From Tubiluchus corallicola (taxonomy: Eukaryota; Priapulida; Priapulimorpha; Priapulimorphida; Tubiluchidae): 60,000 bases of DNA. Below the pieces are notes generated by a model. The model was not told the DNA's origin. It ran no database searches and worked only from the letters and a program-made list of their open reading frames with translations. Shown here one piece after another: positions 45,245 through 57,809 of the stretch; within the stretch, counting starts at the first letter, position 1; each line of letters opens with the position of its first letter. A program made the position numbers and the translations under genes. The stretch spans positions 126,001 to 186,000 of the forward strand of contig JAQGDQ010000172.1 in assembly GCA_030141605.1 (NCBI GenBank), in the 5' to 3' direction.

Positions 45245-48200
45245 GTTTTATGATATTGTAAAGAGAAAAATTACGCATAATAATAGTATTATAATAGTAT
45301 TTTTATCTATGTTCACTTTTGATATAGAAAAACTATTTAGGTCGATTATTAACAATTAGACTTTAGCAGAAAAAATTTTAGACAAAAATTTAGAATTAAC
45401 TTATGGTACACTAAATCGACTGGAAAGCGAAACATTGGGTTACTCGTATATTAAGTTTTTCTGCCCAACTGCCTGGATATGTTTTTGGAATACCACTTAC
45501 GGTTGTCGTAAAAACTTAGAATACGGTGTAACTCTATTGCGACGTTACACTATTAAAAACTGATAAACACTTATTACATAAATAAGTAGAACGAGAACAG
45601 TATCATCACCCCAACGGAGTAATCTCCCCCCCCCCCAAAAGAACTGGGATGTTTTATGTAATATTATCTCGCGGGATATTATACTGCGCATTCTGTATTA
45701 CGCATTAGGCACAGCTCTGTAGGACCCATTATTTCAACTAGAACCTAAGTAAATCAGGTGATAAAGCTTTAATTAATTGATTTCAGATCAGGCACGCATT
45801 AAACATATGGCTGTTTGGCGTGATTGTTATAGTTCCAAGTTGCGCAAGTCACTCAGTTCACAATTTCAATTGGCATTAGCCTTTGTTTCGTACTTTAAGA
45901 GTATTAGGCCTAATTGGAGTTCTAATTTCTCGGTGCATTATGAAGCGTACTGGTGGTACAATTAGTGATGTGGACGATTAACCGCCCTCATTATTTATGG
46001 GCTGATTAGTAATGAGACGCGTGTAGTATACGTACTTGTATAAAAGTGCCTTCGAAGAGGGTTTGCCAAAAGCCAAGTTGAAATTGTTATTTTATTTCAA
46101 TTAAAATGATTGCCAAATGATTACAATATTGTTGCTGTCACAACAAAAGCTAGCTAGAAGTTCAAAGATCTTTCCTGCCATTTTGTAAGAAAGTACAGTT
46201 TATCCCGAACAAAAAATGCATTTAACTACAATCTTTAACAACATTTTCTTAGAAAAGAACAATTGTGTATAATATGTACGTATAATACGTAAAATAGAAG
46301 TGTCCAATATGTAAAGTACGTTTGGTATAGTCACAATAGTCATTGTAGTTGTTGACCAGAATGTTCGTCATGGGGCGGGTTGTTGTTATATGATACACTG
46401 CAGTTACACTTGCACATCACATTTTCTCCTCTTATTTCTAATGGTCAGAAGTGCGTACCTTATTGAGACACATGATGCAAGGTGTACTGCAGCCTACTAA
46501 TATACCCGAACATCGTATCTTATTTTTCGCAGCAAGGGACATGCCGAATAGAAAGAGCACAGTTCTCTTATGTCATTGGGTCTGTAATAGTCAGTAATAA
46601 ATACAGGGAGTGCTGCGTAAATTCTCTCATGTGACGCAAAGATGAGTAGTAGCACTTTAGAGAATCTTTATGTCTCCAAGCACGTGATTAATATACGGTG
46701 CCTCGGCTTGTGCGAGGTACACGTATGAGATTGCCTCTTACGTGTCGAATGAACAATTTGACAGAATAATAGCGCAGAGTACAATTGGACAGCTTAAGAA
46801 AATACATGAGGTACACACTTTGCCGCACCGGCCATAGTCCCGGTGCTTGGTACTTACTTGTACTGTTGTTCTTGTTGTACACACTTTATAAAATTGTACA
46901 CACTTCATCACGATCAAATCTAGTAGGCTTGTACGTCAGGGAACTACCAACACAGTAACCAAGAGTTTTTCGCGACTTTCCCTCTTTAGGGGCTCCTTTT
47001 TGGGGTAAGGTTCAAAAAGTGCTACATTTTTCCGCCATTTATTTGTGACATTGAAATACGGGCTTGCCATGCTGACATCTGCCCCTGCGTACCAAGGGTG
47101 TAACGGAGTCCGAATTTCGATTTCCCCCATGGAGGGTATGGAGGGGGTAATCATTATTTATCTTAGTATGTTGCAACAAACATATGCTTGAATGCAGTCA
47201 CTTGATTAGAATAAGGTGTCTCAAAAGTCAATATATACGTTGATTCCTAAATTTTTTTCCAATCTCAGCTAGCTTTTAGATGAATCAAGAGGAGCATTTG
47301 GCAATTCTTTTTATTTAATTTTTTGATAGAACTGAGTTGTTACAGGGTACGACAGTAACGTTAAAAATGAGATGCAAAACAGCCTTGCCTGAAGTCCTTC
47401 GATTACAGGAAGAGCATCACGTGGACCGCATTATTCTCTGGCCATGAAAGGACAAGAAAACCCTTTACTAACGTCAAGCTAAGAAAAGTCGTCTTGAAAA
47501 TTTTTGTTACCTACATGCAAGCTTTCCACACAGAGCTTGCTGCATAAAACACGCTGTGTAAAACTTGATAACTTGAAACGCGCTGACAGATAGGCGCAGC
47601 AGTTTTAACAGTGAGAGACGTTCTCAAAGCAAGATACCGGACTTGCCATTATTTGGTCTCTGAGGCTCTAGAGGTCCCTGAAGAAGGTAGCAAAAATTGC
47701 AAACCCTGTTAATGCAGTAGTTCTTTTCGTCTAAAAGATTATACACTGTTTTAGTTTATCTATGCCAATATTCAAACTTTTTGCTTTGTTTACTCAAGAA
47801 TTTAGAAAATGTAAAGTGTATTATGACATTTGAGAAACCATTTATAGTTAAGAGCGGAACACTGCATTCTCTAATAGATTGAACATTGGGTGGTAACATC
47901 CGCCTACATTACAATATTATTCCATTATTTAGATCTGCCTTCAAATGAAGCGGTCTCAGCCACACTCAAGAGTAGGTAGGAAATTGCATGAATGGTTTTA
48001 ACCAGTAGACTGCTTGAGATGAAAGAACTTGAACAAGCAGATGCATGTAATGGACGTTTGAAGTTGCTCACGATGATAAATTGAAGAGAAACTTTCCCTT
48101 TTCTTAGATATCTTGTTCTTCTTTTATTCCTAACTCCAGATTTTTCGTATTCACACACAGTAAATGGACGCTTCCAAAAAACTGAGAGAGCATGCTCACA

Positions 48201-49062
48201 GTTATTGATGCAGCAAAATCTAATTGGGATTTATTAATAACAGACGCTTTCCGTATTAACTGATTGAAAACCTAATTTCAAGAGTAAAGTGGTGGGTTAT
48301 AACTACAGTTATGTTTTATGAAGTAATTAACATTCCAGATGTCTTTGAAATTATGTCCTTTTTAAACTAATGCAGAATGACTCTGTTCCATCAACACAGC
48401 TGAACATGCTAATGGATATTAGCGAAATGCACTGATTAAATCTGTTTTAATATTTTCAAAAAAGACTGCAGTAAAATTACCAGTTTTTCGTCTACGATTA
48501 TGCTCTGTCAATATTATTTCATTATTTTGGGCTTCTCTCGTCTACGTGGTAACAGTAGATCTACAGATTGTCGGGTATGGAGTAACTGTGGTTTGCCACC
48601 ATGCTTGGCCAATTATTTTGAGGATGTTTTGACAAAGCACACAGAAAAAAGTGGAACTTTCTAGTCCGTCTGTTTTAAAGCCCAATCACGCATTTTAGTT
48701 TCTCACATTTCTGGAGTGGCGTTTTGCACTGCAGTAGGCTAACCCACTTAAATGTCTGCACAGCCCTTGATACAACTGGTAATGTAATAAACACCGGAAT
48801 TTTAATACCAAAAAAGAACACATATTATAATAAAAAAAATCAAGGTATAATGTATTAAAATTAACTGACAATGTAATTGAAGGTGGTGCGCATTAACCCC
48901 TCGTCTCATTGGCATCATAACCTTCTACGCATCAGCCCAATCAGTCAAATGACAGCTCCTTTACTCAACAACTAACCTGCTTATTCATGTTATGATAATG
49001 TTGTTTTTGTCTTTTTTCTTTTCCATTCTTTCTCAGTTGATGACTGCTGATTCACAGACGCG

Positions 49063-49070
<8 letters not shown>
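45245..49070. other. Intergenic stretch, nothing recognised
   Basis: About 3.8 kb with no supported gene. The minus-strand open frame at 46936-47154 is GC-richer (GEIEIRTPLHPWYAGADVSM) but unrecognised. A short C11 tract lies near 45629. Confidence 0.4.
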
Positions 49071-49111
<41 letters not shown>

Positions 49112-49123
49112 CTCGCTCTCTCT
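49071..49123. repeat. (CT)n microsatellite at 5' border of LINE copy
   Basis: A CT run of about 53 bp directly precedes the first sequence attributable to the LINE. The LINE's 3' end is followed by the same dinucleotide repeat. Confidence 0.9.
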
Positions 49124-49126
49124 AAT

Positions 49127-50738
49127 GTAACAGGAGAAAACAAAATTTGTAATATGTTGGACGGAGCACTATCGCGTTCTTTTTAATTCGGTTGATAATG
49201 GAAATTTGGAGGCGCAACTGCACCGGGCCCTTGCAGAAGATAAGCATACTGTACCCAAGTTTACTGTTAGGGAAGTGCAAAACGCAATCGACACACTAAC
49301 TTTGCATAAATCTGCAGGTCCGGATGGTATACAGGCCGAACATTGTAAGTATTCTTCCTCAATGTTACCGGTTCTTTTATCTTTGTTATTTAGCTTGTGT
49401 TTTATTCACGGCTTTCTTCCTGAATCGCCCATGATGTCTATATTAATTCCTCTAGTGAAAGATAAAAATAAAAATATTACGGATGCAAATAACTATAGGC
49501 CAATTACACTAACTTCAATTGCCAGCAAAATATTCGAAATTTTATTACTTAACAGATACAAACAATATATTCCAACAACTCCTAATCAGTTTGGTTATGT
49601 AAAAAAACTTGGCATCGAAATTTGCATAAACACATTAAAGGAGATCATTAGTCGTGATAGCTCTGTTCACATTGTTTTTATCGACGCGTCAAAGGCATTT
49701 GATAGGGTTAATTTCTTCAAGTTTTTTCTCAAACTCACAAAGACTTCAATACCGAATATTGTAATCCGCTTGCTCACATTTATTACACGCAACAAGGCAT
49801 GTCTGTCAGGTGGGGACATAGTCAGTCTACAACTTTTAATATTGGAAATGGCGTACGCCAAGGTGGCAAGATGTCGCCTTTTCTTTTTAATTTGTATTTT
49901 AAAGATCTAAGTGTTAAGCTTTCATCCAGCCAACTTGGTTGCAATGTCTCCAACATGGTTATGAACCACCTGATGTACGCTGACGATGTTTGTTTGTTAG
50001 CAACAAAAATTACGGCCCTACAGCAACTACTAGCTGTGTATAAATTGCATGCTGAACAGTATGACATAAAAATCAATGCAGTTAAAACTAAACTTATGTC
50101 TGTTAATTCAAACATCGTGAGAAATTTTACGTTTGGTAACATCAAACTAGATAATAATGTTCTACGTACCTGTGATAATGAAAAATATTTGGGACATATT
50201 ATTTCAAATGACAACCTAGATGACCTTGACATTGTTAATCAAAGATCCTAATACTACTGTAGTATAAACCAACTTATTAGAAAATTCACTATTGTTCTGT
50301 TGATGTTAAAAGATATCTATTTAATGCTTACTGTAATACATTCTATTGCATGTCTACCTGGAGACATTTTAATAATTGTAATATCTTAAAACTTAATATT
50401 GCGCACAATGTATCAAAAAGATTATTTTTTGGATATGCATATGATTACAGTGCGTGTGATGTATTTTGATGTATTACGTAGAAAATCTGTTTTAAGTTTA
50501 TTGAAAAGATATGATTATAGTGATAATTTATTGTGCCAGAAAATTTTAGTAAGCGACACTAAATTTACATCGCACATGAGACAGCAATGGTGGAGACTAT
50601 TATTGTAATTTTCATGTTTATCTAAGTTTGTGTGTGTGATTTGTTTGTATTGTTTTTTTGTTTTTATGATGTTGTATGTTGTATATATGTAAATCATAAT
50701 ATGAACTTATGTTTGAAATAAAAAATTAAATCAATTCG

Positions 50739-50740
<2 letters not shown>
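49127..50740 (+). mobile_element. 5'-truncated, frameshifted LINE (non-LTR retrotransposon) with RT
   Basis: A reverse transcriptase is readable in two frames. Frame 3 (49206 to about 49800) gives KSAGPDGIQAEH, NNYRPITLTSIASKIFE and motif A FIDASKAFDRV. Frame 2 (about 49800-50251) gives NGVRQGGKMSPFLFNLY (motif B) and the catalytic YADD (49976-49987). One frameshift near 49800 and later stops (50251 onward) kill it. Further interrupted frames to 50608 form the conserved C-terminal region, followed by a 3' UTR ending GAAATAAAAAATTAAATCAATTC. No endonuclease domain is present, so the copy is 5'-truncated, as is usual after target-primed reverse transcription. The motifs suggest a CR1/Jockey-like or related clade, but the clade is not settled. 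Confidence 0.9.

Positions 50741-50807
<67 letters not shown>
50741..50807. repeat. (TC)n microsatellite at 3' border of LINE copy
   Basis: An uninterrupted TC run of about 67 bp joined directly to the LINE 3' end. Confidence 0.92.
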
Positions 50808-50810
<3 letters not shown>

Positions 50811-50929
50811 TTTTATCGGAAGACAATAGAGTGATTTAGGTATATTACGACAATGCTCAATTTACTATGGCAGAGCCAATAAAATACCCATGAAATTTGC
50901 TCACTGTTTAGTTAACTTGAAGAGACAAT

Positions 50930-51410
50930 TGTTTAACGCTTGTTTAACGCTTACTGCACTACTTATTATTGTACGTCCACTTGGAAACATTTTTATTCTT
51001 ACAATCTTGGCAAATCTTACAATCTATACAAACTCAAGGTTACGTATAATTTATCAACACGGAAGCTGTTTAACTTTTCGTATGATACGAGCGCCAGATA
51101 TATTTTTACGAGACTTAATCTCATTTATTTTGATGTGATTCATAGAAAATGCGCATACAGTTTACACGACAGGCTGAATAAGAGTGAAAACTTTATATGC
51201 AAGAGCATTTTGAACAGTGATGTAAACTTTGCTTCTGTAATTGGACGTCATTGGTGTATTTTGTTATATCGTTAATTGTTATTTGTGTTATTGTTGTGTG
51301 TCACAATTTATTGTATTATTTGTATTAATTTGTGATGTGTATATGAACTTTGTAAAGTTTGAAATAAAATATTAAATCTTAAAAAATCTTAAAAATCTTG
51401 CGTTTATCTT
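50930..51410 (+). mobile_element. Second, more severely 5'-truncated LINE copy of the same family
   Basis: The frame from 50940 to 51275 (FNAYCTTYYCTSTWKHFYSY..., IYFDVIHRKCAYSLHDRLNK) corresponds to the C-terminal part of the first copy (YC-x-STW-x-HF, FDVLRRKS). It ends close to the same point. The 3' tail differs: after TTTGAAATAAAATATTAAATC comes a short run of ATCTTAAA-like units rather than (TC)n. Same orientation as copy 1, about 190 bp downstream. Confidence 0.8.
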
Positions 51411-51414
51411 TCCT

Positions 51415-53640
51415 TTAGAGTAGGACGCTACTTGTCCTTTTGGAGCCTGCATCTTCTGTTTGACTGTGCATTAATTTTTTCATTATGTTAACGGTTACAT
51501 TATATATTGATTTTTATTACGTCACGAGTTAATTTTTTTCTGTACTACATATATATAATAATGATAAATTTTTATTTGAAAAGCTTTTTACAATCCCTCT
51601 ATTTGCAGGGAAGAATATAACAAAAACATGTTATAATATTGTTTGTTTCATTAAACTTTTAAGTAAACGGCTGGTCTAAGGTTACAAAAAACGATAGAAA
51701 TTTGCACAATTTCCATTAATTAATTTTTCTAATTAATTAATTCGCATGATCTATGGCACAATATTGCCGTTTATTACGTTATCGGCTGTAACAGTGTTGG
51801 TTAGCCTCCATTATCAACTCCATTTAAAACATAAACAAAACCTCCACACGACACGTTTTGCTTGTGGTTTTTTACCTAGCCGAGCAGTATCATTTAATCA
51901 CCTGCAAAGATTAATGTTCATTCAGGTGTTTTAGCGATAAGATGTCTTTTTTATTGATTGTTTTCTCCCAGTTCCCAAGAATCTCTTCAAAGATAAGACG
52001 CTGTTATTATTCAAAGACTGCAAAAAATCTCGGTAAACGTACATCGCATGAACCACAGCAAACACATAGAAAGTTTGTTAAAATGCAGTCTACATTTTGA
52101 AACACAGCCGAAACGTATTTCGGAAATGCGGGCCTTTAACTTATGTTGGAAAATTAGTTTCTATTCTTTCGTTCATTTTCAAGTCGAATTCCTCAAAAGT
52201 ACAAACTCCACAGACTTGAGGATATAATCTTAGTATTAGGGAATTCATTTCGTCGTACATAAAGTACAATTCCATTCATTAAAGTAGGAGACATATATAA
52301 AAAAAGATAAAATGCAATATTAAAAACTAGCACCTACTATAAAAATATTTACAAGAGAGGATCAGTTTTTAGGTAAATGTAAAACTAATTGCACTGCCAT
52401 AAAACTCCTGTGCACATTTGCTTCATACAAATTTTTAATCACAGCAATTGATTCTGAATGGTTATCTTGCACACTGTTCATAAAATTACGAATGATTACA
52501 GATTTGACTGATTTTTTTAATTGAGTTACCAATTATTAAATTATACTTATTTTCTAACATCCATACATGCTTCCAAAACTCAGTGGCCATGATAATAATG
52601 ATTTACAATATAATATTTGATTAAAATACTTCTTGACTTACAATCAACTAGTCATGTTATACTACGTATGTTGTACAACCAACTAGAGTTTTGTCAACTG
52701 CGGTTCAAATTGCTGGTAAAATTTCCTGTAACTTTTTCATTTGATTATGATTTTGCGATATTGCAGGTGGGTGTACCACATCTAGAAAGGAAGCTCAGCT
52801 GCCCAGTCTCTATTTCTACTATCGCCATATCTTTTAAATGTTTCTTGTTTTCATCACGATTTTGTCAATTGCACTAGTTCATGTTTCGATCGGTGTTATT
52901 ATAGCGTATTAAATCTAGTCTTTGTAATGACATTTGTTTTTTTTGCCTACTGCTTGACTGTGGTGACTTTTCCGCCATTGTATATGTACAACCCTCGTGG
53001 CTTGTGTTCTTTACCAATTATCATCATATCACGAGGCAAAGCCTATTGTAGGAGCGGTCTCTCTTTTCTATACATCCACTTCACAACCTATCTATGGTGA
53101 ACAGCCTAGCACTAGTGCTTTTGCTAATCAAAAAGGTGTTTTTATTTCAGGCCGAACTAAAGATTTTAAATGAGACTTGTGTGTACATATTTCTCCACTT
53201 AGAATTTTGTCACATTTAAAATGAATTCGGGAGATGCTGTCTAACTCTTCCGATCATCTTAGGCCCTGTCTGCTGCCCAAAGGTTAAAAAGTTTCAGACT
53301 TTCACTTAAGGCTTTATTGTGCAAGGAGTTAGTTAGCCTTCAAGAGATTTTAAATCCAACAAATTTTCTTCTGTTCTACTGTACACATGCCTAATGTTTC
53401 ATTTTTTCCGAATTTTTCACGAGACTTGCGTTCTACACAACCGTTCAATGCGATCCTTTTACTAATCAATTTACAGTGTTGTTCATGTTTGGCGCAAAGG
53501 TTTCTCTTATCACCACCCACAGAGTCAGAGAATGAATTGTGTGGGAGTAACATAACTTTAATTTTTTCCCTCATTTGGCTTTTATCAAGCGACCTGTAAA
53601 TTTATAATTTAGTATTTGTCTTGTTTGCTTTTTACAATGT
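51415..53640. other. Intergenic stretch, nothing recognised
   Basis: No supported gene. A short TTAATTAATTAA-type symmetry lies near 51720-51745. Frames at 52617-52877 and 53350-53599 are unrecognised and overlap on opposite strands. Confidence 0.4.
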
Positions 53641-53659
53641 CGATTTTTATTTTTGTACA

Positions 53660-53755
53660 CTATATTTTATTTAGGTGGATTGTTGCGTCATGAAGATGAC
53701 CATAATTGATCGAAACGTTGCAGATTTTTGTGTCTGATTAAAAGTCATGTCTTCG
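53660..53755 (+). mobile_element. Possible retroelement 3'-end fragment
   Basis: GTCATGAAGATGACCATAAT followed by TGATCGAAACGTTGCAG resembles the 'GATGAAG...CGAAACGTTGC' segment often seen at 3' ends of Penelope-like and related retroelements. No protein domain accompanies it, so this is a resemblance only. Confidence 0.3.
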
Positions 53756-53759
53756 CTTA

Positions 53760-54950
53760 ACTATGTGCTGGCTGTTCATTTCGTTCCACTGTTCAATTAA
53801 AAAAAATTAAAGGAGGTAGATGATGAGCAGATGAGCACCAATGCTGTAAAGCGACGTACTTTCTAAAACTGTTGTTTTTGGTGTTACTAAGCTTCCCATC
53901 GTCTCCTGTCCCTGGCTCCCTGTTTCTTCTTCAGTACATACCCATGCCTCATGAAGGCGAGGACCCAGGGTCTCATAACACAAAATCGCGTAGGCCTACA
54001 TACGAAATACATGAAACAGCCACAACCGGGAGGGCGCTATGGATATGCGTTTGCGGCGTCTTCCGTTTAAACTGTCCCGCCAAGCATGACCATTATTTGC
54101 ATCAGGCGAGTAAGGAACTGTTTAAACGTTCAGAGTGACTGAAAGAACAAACATGCATAATTAAACAAACCCTTTTAATCATAATAAAAGCATAATGCTT
54201 CACGTAATTGTTACGTTTCTTGTTTCCGTTTCATAATGCAGCAGTAAATGCAATGACGATTTCCTCCTAACCTAAATAACGTCAAATTACACTAGCCTAC
54301 TAGGTAGAAGCTCTATACGGTGTAATTGCGCGTGTGGTAAAAGAAAATTCCTTATTCGGGGTATTATTTTTTACAACATACACAATGTGAAGAAAATTGA
54401 CCAAGTGTTGAAACTACTAATTAATAAAAGTTGTTAATAATTTAACAAAAGAAACAATAATTAGGTTCCTAGATACTTATTGTCGGTATTTAGTTTATGG
54501 GAAAATTTAAAGGCCAAAAAGTTGTGAGCTAAGGTGTCTCCAATTCGAAAATTGTTGGTGGGCCCTCTACCCTACAAAAGCTGAAGATTGACGTTTTATG
54601 GACTTATGCTTCGTGTAATACGCCAGTCAAAAAGTATTGAGTCAAAAATTAGTAAAATCAAAATCCAATGGCGATGTAATATTGCATATAGGGTTCGCCT
54701 ATTAATTTTTTCTTAAAAGGTAGATAGTGACGATAAACTGAAATTGCAAAAAAATAAATAAATAAACGATCAGCAAAACACATTGAGACATGGATACGAG
54801 GGCAGACTGAATAGTTTCACTACGTTCACAGTATCAAGAAACTTCGTGCACACTGGACACTTGTTAATTCATCATAGCGCCCTCCGCTCGAATGTGTACA
54901 TTGGGCCCTTTTTGGCGCAGTCCCCAGTTTAAACAAATCTGTCTAAATTT
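53760..54950. other. Intergenic stretch, nothing recognised
   Basis: No supported gene. The frame at 53872-54138 (plus) has no recognisable motif. Confidence 0.4.
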
Positions 54951-54952
54951 AT

Positions 54953-55125
54953 CTAATTTAGCAATGGCTGGCGGCATCTGGTGATGTCCTTTTTTAATCG
55001 AGTGAGGTTGTAGTTATCACAGCAACAGTTTTCTGGTAGAGAAGTCCACAGAAAAGAAGCCCGAGTGAAAACGGGATTTTTAAGCAGTTGTTCTACTGAA
55101 GCAGAGAGAAGCAGTAAAAAAGCGA
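54953..55125 (-). mobile_element. LINE C-terminal fragment (minus strand)
   Basis: The minus-strand frame reads FTRASFLWTSLPENCC then NLTRLKKDI before its stop. The pattern F-x-R-x-x-x-L-W-x-S-L-P-x-x-C-x-x-x-x-x-[YF]-x-L-x-x-[FL]-K is the well-known tail of many non-LTR retrotransposon ORF2 proteins. Everything upstream is lost or unrecognisable. Confidence 0.6.
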
Positions 55126-55313
55126 GTACTACAAACAAACTGTCAGCGTTTGGAAACCAGCAAGGCGACGTGAGAGCATTTTCCACTGAAAACATCTTCC
55201 ATAGAAATAGCGATAAAAGGTAAATACAGGGTTTACCTAGGTAAAAAAGTGCCTAAGCATGACAATCGTTTTTAGGTGGCAGCTGTGTCACGCACATGCT
55301 AACTATCACCATC

Positions 55314-55330
55314 ATATATATATATATGTC
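55314..55330. repeat. Short (TA)n tract
   Basis: CATATATATATATATG, immediately left of the compound minisatellite. Confidence 0.8.
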
Positions 55331-55359
55331 AATTTAAATGTGTATTGTAGTATTTCTAA

Positions 55360-55805
55360 TAACTACTGGCGAAATGATACGCGGGCAAACGTTGCCACTC
55401 TCTAAATAGATATTGCACTATTTTTGACATCCACTTATAAATAATCTACTGGCGAAGTGTACTACTATTTAAATACTTACGGCACTATTTCTAATGTCAA
55501 CTGGCAAGATGATGCACTGGCGAAATGATACACTGCCATAGGTTACCTTTTTTCTAAATGGATACTGTACTATTTTTGACATCCACAGCTGAAATGATTC
55601 ACTGGTGAAGTGTACTACTATTCAAATGCTTACTGCACTATTTACAATAATCAAAGGAGAAATGCTACATTGGTGAAAAGACATACTGGCGAAAAGATTA
55701 GATTGGCGGAACGATGCATTGGCGAAATGATAAACTGGCGAAAAGATAGAATAGCGAAATGATGCACCGACAAATTGTGCCCTGGCGAAGTGATATACAA
55801 TCATA
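55360..55805. repeat. Compound minisatellite: 152-bp units plus 16-17-bp ACTGGCGAAATGATA array
   Basis: Two higher-order units of 152 bp begin at 55402 and 55554 (CTAAATRGATAYTGYACTAT, then CTGGYGAAGTGTACTACTAT). From about 55650 to 55805 a simpler array of 16-17-bp words continues: variants of TACACTGGCGAAATGA. The same word also occurs inside the longer units, so the latter probably grew from it. The minus-strand open frame over this block is a repeat artefact. Confidence 0.8.
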
Positions 55806-56024
55806 TTACAATCAAGTGATATAACATCATACACTGATACTATGTCTCATATGCTATCGTTACTGTCGTGAAATGTCGGAAGCTGTATTTATTGCAGACT
55901 CCGGCATCTCACGAATTGTGGCTAGGCTTAAATTTTAAAGTCTAAATTTCTTCTTCTTTGACGCATCAATGCGCATCCTTCATTCATATACTACAGCTTC
56001 TCATTAATCTACAGCTCTTCGGAT

Positions 56025-56066
56025 CTTATATAAGGTTGGTTTAAAGTAACTATGCTCTTGGTCAGT
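56025..56066 (+). promoter_or_regulatory. TATA plus initiator core promoter (candidate)
   Basis: CTTATATAAGG (56025-56035) is followed 36 bp on by GTCAGTTTG, an initiator-like TCAGTY. No coding sequence or clear exon follows before a TA-rich microsatellite at 56.15 kb. Confidence 0.3.
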
Positions 56067-56146
56067 TTGTCTCTGTCAGTACGATAAACACCCGTCTCTT
56101 TTGTCTTGTGCTATGCATGTGTGTCAGTTTAGAATGTGAGTTGTAA

Positions 56147-56186
56147 AATATATTATATATTATATATATATTACATATTATATAAA
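56147..56186. repeat. (TA)n-rich microsatellite
   Basis: Interrupted TATATA runs. Confidence 0.8.
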
Positions 56187-56559
56187 ATTAATCTTGATCT
56201 TTTCTTTCTATAGCAGCATTTAAATTCACAATAATTAAGCCAGCTTCACAGATTTCGGTCGACATTATTCAGCTTCAGTAATGACGATGGGAGCATATGT
56301 TCCTACGTTTTCTTCCTTTGTCGCCACGGTTACCATAGGAGAATAATTATACTGCAGGGGGCTTGGGAAGCAAAGGCAAAAAGGTTAGATCATAGAGGAA
56401 AGGAAGAAGGACATGTCAGCGGAAGTAGTAGGAAGAAAGACAGTAGTTCATGCGATGTCTACATTGGCTCTCAAAATTAATCAATGATGTCTTTCATCCA
56501 TAATCTGTACCTCGATTGTGGGAGGGCTGCAATAAATGCAGACTATTAAAATATTGTAT

Positions 56560-56805
56560 TTAATAAAAATCATTATTTATATTTCTTTTTAAATATTTAT
56601 ATTGGCCGTATCGTTTTAGTTCATCATTTATGCCATTCCAAAGCCTTGCACCGACTTTTGCAATGAAGTGACATGTCACGACTGTTCTGCAGAAATTAAT
56701 GACAAACTCATTCATTCTGATTGCATGTAGTCGACTATTAAGTTGAACAGAATTAAAGAATGTCGGGAAAAGATGACATTTAGTTTTATACATGTATATA
56801 GTACT
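56560..56805 (-). mobile_element. LINE C-terminal fragment, second family (minus strand)
   Basis: The minus-strand frame includes YMYKTKCHLFPTFFNSVQL and then AKVGARLWNGINDELKRYGQ to a stop at 56560. The pairing of an [FY]-M-Y-K...L-[LF]-P-x-x-F block with a [GA]-x-x-L-W-N-x-[IL]-x-x-x-[IL]-K block about 35 residues later is typical of the C-terminal end of Jockey/CR1/L2-like LINE ORF2 proteins. Divergence is high and no RT remains. Confidence 0.6.
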
Positions 56806-56829
56806 GTTCATTTGTCAATCATCAATAAC

Positions 56830-57760
56830 TGAAATGTTATTAGTTCTGAAACACGTTAAACTGAGGGGCTCTCGTTTTCTAAGTGACTGATGTGCTAAAA
56901 TGCTTACTTTTGAACTCTGGTGTTACACACATATATTACACAAAAACGTGCACCAGGTAAGTACCTTGCTTGCTTAAATTAATAAGATTGTTGCCAAAAT
57001 TATAGAAAAACAGGACAGTTAATGTAACTACACAATTAATGGTTGAGCTTGCAAATATGAATGATTTAGTTCGTTTGACCATGTGCATAAAAGCTTGACT
57101 TAAGTAATATAACAGTGATTTTCAACGTAGAAAGTTTATCGGGTTGCGTTGCGACAATGGCCTAATAGGTGCGTCTAAGATGTTTGCTGCTCTAACAGTA
57201 GAAGTAGTAGTGATTGGAAGCGTGAGCACATCTAATCACAAGTGCTTTTTAGAAACAAAGGCCAAACAACGTACGGAAACCTTTTCTCCTCTGAGAAGTA
57301 AGGAAAAGGACGGGAACAAAGAGAAGGAGGAAGAGAGGAAGGAGGAGAAAGATCATGATCTATAGAATTATACCTTGCGCGGCACACAGTTAAAAATCAC
57401 CTCGTTTACGTGTGAAATCCAATAGCAGCGTATGAACTAACTCTACTGTAGCATCGACAATCTTAGATATTTGCTTTTTCACTTATCTGACGCTTTCAGG
57501 ATCCAAGAAACATTGCCCCCAATAATCAAAAGTCTAAAGTAAAAGTAACGGAATATTTGTTTTCCATATAACTGTGTTTGGTTTATGATTTCTCCAGAGT
57601 TAGAATTCGTCTTGATCTATATAGCAAGAAAGCTCAAAGAGTATTGGTTGTGTACTGTATATAGCAACATATATGTTTACTATGGCCATTCTGGCAATTT
57701 TTATAATGTAACATGTAATAAAGGTGAAATATTTATAATTTTCAAACGTGTTCACAGTAA
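56830..57760. other. Intergenic stretch, nothing recognised
   Basis: No supported gene. The Lys/Glu-rich end of the frame at 57144-57365 comes from a purine-rich tract (57295-57350). Confidence 0.4.
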
Positions 57761-57767
57761 AATCATT

Positions 57768-57806
57768 GTTATATATATATATAATGTATATATATATATA
57801 TATAAT
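57768..57806. repeat. (TA)n microsatellite
   Basis: TATATA runs separated by a single ATGTA interruption. Ile-Tyr-rich frames on both strands are artefacts. Confidence 0.88.
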
Positions 57807-57809
57807 GGG

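Noticed and set aside
49160-49992. Ser-Leu repeat protein across the (CT)n run near 49.07 kb.
   Set aside because: Translation of a microsatellite, not a gene.
56025-56150. The possibility that the TATA-initiator at 56.03 kb drives a protein-coding gene.
   Set aside because: No ATG with a sustained frame or splice donor follows before repetitive DNA. Kept only as a low-confidence promoter.
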